Of a stretch of DNA of 13,876 nt, positions 12,930 to 13,876 are shown piece after piece. How positions within the stretch are numbered: the first letter of the stretch is position 1; each line of letters starts with the position of its first letter. The translations under genes were made by a program, and so were the position numbers. The stretch comes from Planctomycetota bacterium (GTDB lineage: Bacteria > Planctomycetota > Planctomycetia > Pirellulales > Pirellulaceae): assembly GCA_026692885.1 (NCBI GenBank), contig JAPLNJ010001193.1:1-13876 (forward strand). The letters are read 5' to 3'. The notes under the pieces are model-generated. The model did not search any database. It was not told the DNA's origin and was given only the letters and a program-made list of their open reading frames with translations.

Positions 12930-13876
12930 TCAAACGCCAGCGGCGGCCACGCCACCAAGTAACGACGAGGCGGCAAGGGACGGTGGAGCGCGGGGTGAGG
13001 GGGTGGGGGAGGCCTCGGAACGCTGCTGGATCCGGCTCGATAGCGAGGGAAATCGCAACGCCCCGCTGAGGCGGTCGTACAGGTATTCGTAGCCGTTCAC
13101 CAAGAGCTTCCGCGCCGTTTGCACGATCGACGTGAAGGTGTCCATCTCGTCCGCTCCCGCCTCGTCTCGGCAGTGTAGGCTCACGTCGCGACGCCGTGCC
13201 ATCACACGCTCGTCCAATTCCGCCGGGTTGTTGTGCAGCGGGATCTCCGGATGGTCCAGCACGGTCAGGAGCGTCGTCTTCTTACACCTGGTTTTTGCGA
13301 TGCGTTGGTCCAGGGCGGCGTAACCCGTCTTGGTCCCAAACAGTTGGTCGAATTCCAACTGCAGTTCGACGGCTCGTGTCGGCGTGGGCGCGGCCCGGTA
13401 CTTGTGCGGTTCACCGTAGAAGTCCCAATAGCGTTTCCCGGAACGCCTCCAACTGCTGCTGATGACAGGGCATCACGGGCAACAGTTTCGGGTAGTGCCG
13501 CCCCTCGTGAATCCAGCACAACCCGAATTCGTCGGACAGCGGTTGCCACTGTTTCGCATCGTCGCCGATCAGAATCGGCATGTGATCGGGCCGTGTCCGA
13601 TACGACGCGATCGCCGCCGCCTCCCGCAACGAGGTCAAGCTCGCAGGCGGCGGCGGTTGCCAACCCGTCAGCAGCGCCATCAATTCGTCCTCGCTCAGGT
13701 CGCAGTCCTGCGGCAGCTCCGCCGCGCGTTGTCGCCACTTTTTCGGCACGCGGAGGTCGCGCAGCAGCCGCTGCGTGAGACTGTCGAAACGGTACCTCGG
13801 CGGCCCGCCCCGCAGCAGGTCCAACGCCGTCAGCCGGTCTTTGCTGCGGCGTGTGAAGTAGCTCGCGTGCAGTGGG
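12930..13876 (-). pseudogene. IS66-like DDE transposase, frameshifted, 5' end beyond the window
   Basis: The minus strand enters at the right edge already in frame (PLHASYFTRRSKDRLTALDLL) and runs to a TGA at 13411-13413; a second frame continues the same protein to 12930. The first part includes MPILIGDDAKQW and GLCWIHEGRHYPKLLPV, typical of this transposase group. The second part has LDHPEIPLHNNPAELDERV, whose Glu is the likely last catalytic residue, then DTFTSIVQTARKLLVNGYEYLYDRL. Removing one A from the AAA run (13434-13436) restores the frame: LEAFRE, CGC for Arg, then YWDFYGEPHKYR into FDQLFGTKTGY. So one inserted base breaks the gene, unless it is a sequencing error or programmed shift. 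The last about 40 residues are Pro/Ser/Ala-rich and atypical. Confidence 0.8.

Noticed and set aside
12924..12962. A 12-codon frame with GGGAGG seven nucleotides upstream
   Set aside because: It is too short to support, has low-complexity composition, and overlaps the tail of the minus-strand transposase.

Overview
The window looks like a piece of a GC-rich planctomycete chromosome, probably from the Pirellulales or a relative. The evidence is the protein families (a planctomycete-type squalene cyclase, a multidomain GH5-like secreted hydrolase, a divergent FliS, a proline-rich TPR lipoprotein) and several dispersed palindromic repeat families that I associate with this phylum. This assignment comes from reading alone; no database search was possible.

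Left part (1-6516): after a possible gene tail at the left edge, a large secreted GH5-like glycoside hydrolase (minus) is followed, moving right, by recQ and nrdR (both minus, probably one transcript, nrdR first). The gap between the hydrolase and recQ is filled by two hairpin repeats. Middle (6517-10839): a squalene-hopene cyclase-like gene (plus, divergent from nrdR), then a 430-bp spacer holding a long inverted-repeat element, then fliS (plus), which converges on a TPR lipoprotein gene (minus).

Right part (10840-13876): a spacer with another inverted repeat and a perfect AT-rich palindrome leads into a graveyard of transposase pieces. These are a DUF6788-like domain joined to a transposase N-terminal part (plus), a transposase C-terminal piece (minus), a short coiled-coil fragment (plus), and an IS66-like transposase (minus) carrying a single-base frameshift and running off the window.

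The most interesting layer is the repeats. One palindrome family (CCCCGG-4 nt-CCGGGG core) occurs twice between genes and once inside the cyclase gene. A second family (a GGGAGGGCGAGG-type unit) sits inside both the hydrolase and the cyclase genes. All three intragenic insertions keep the host reading frame open. A 158-bp inverted-repeat element and a nested 100-bp hairpin add to this. I see no CRISPR array, tRNA, rRNA or recognisable defence system.
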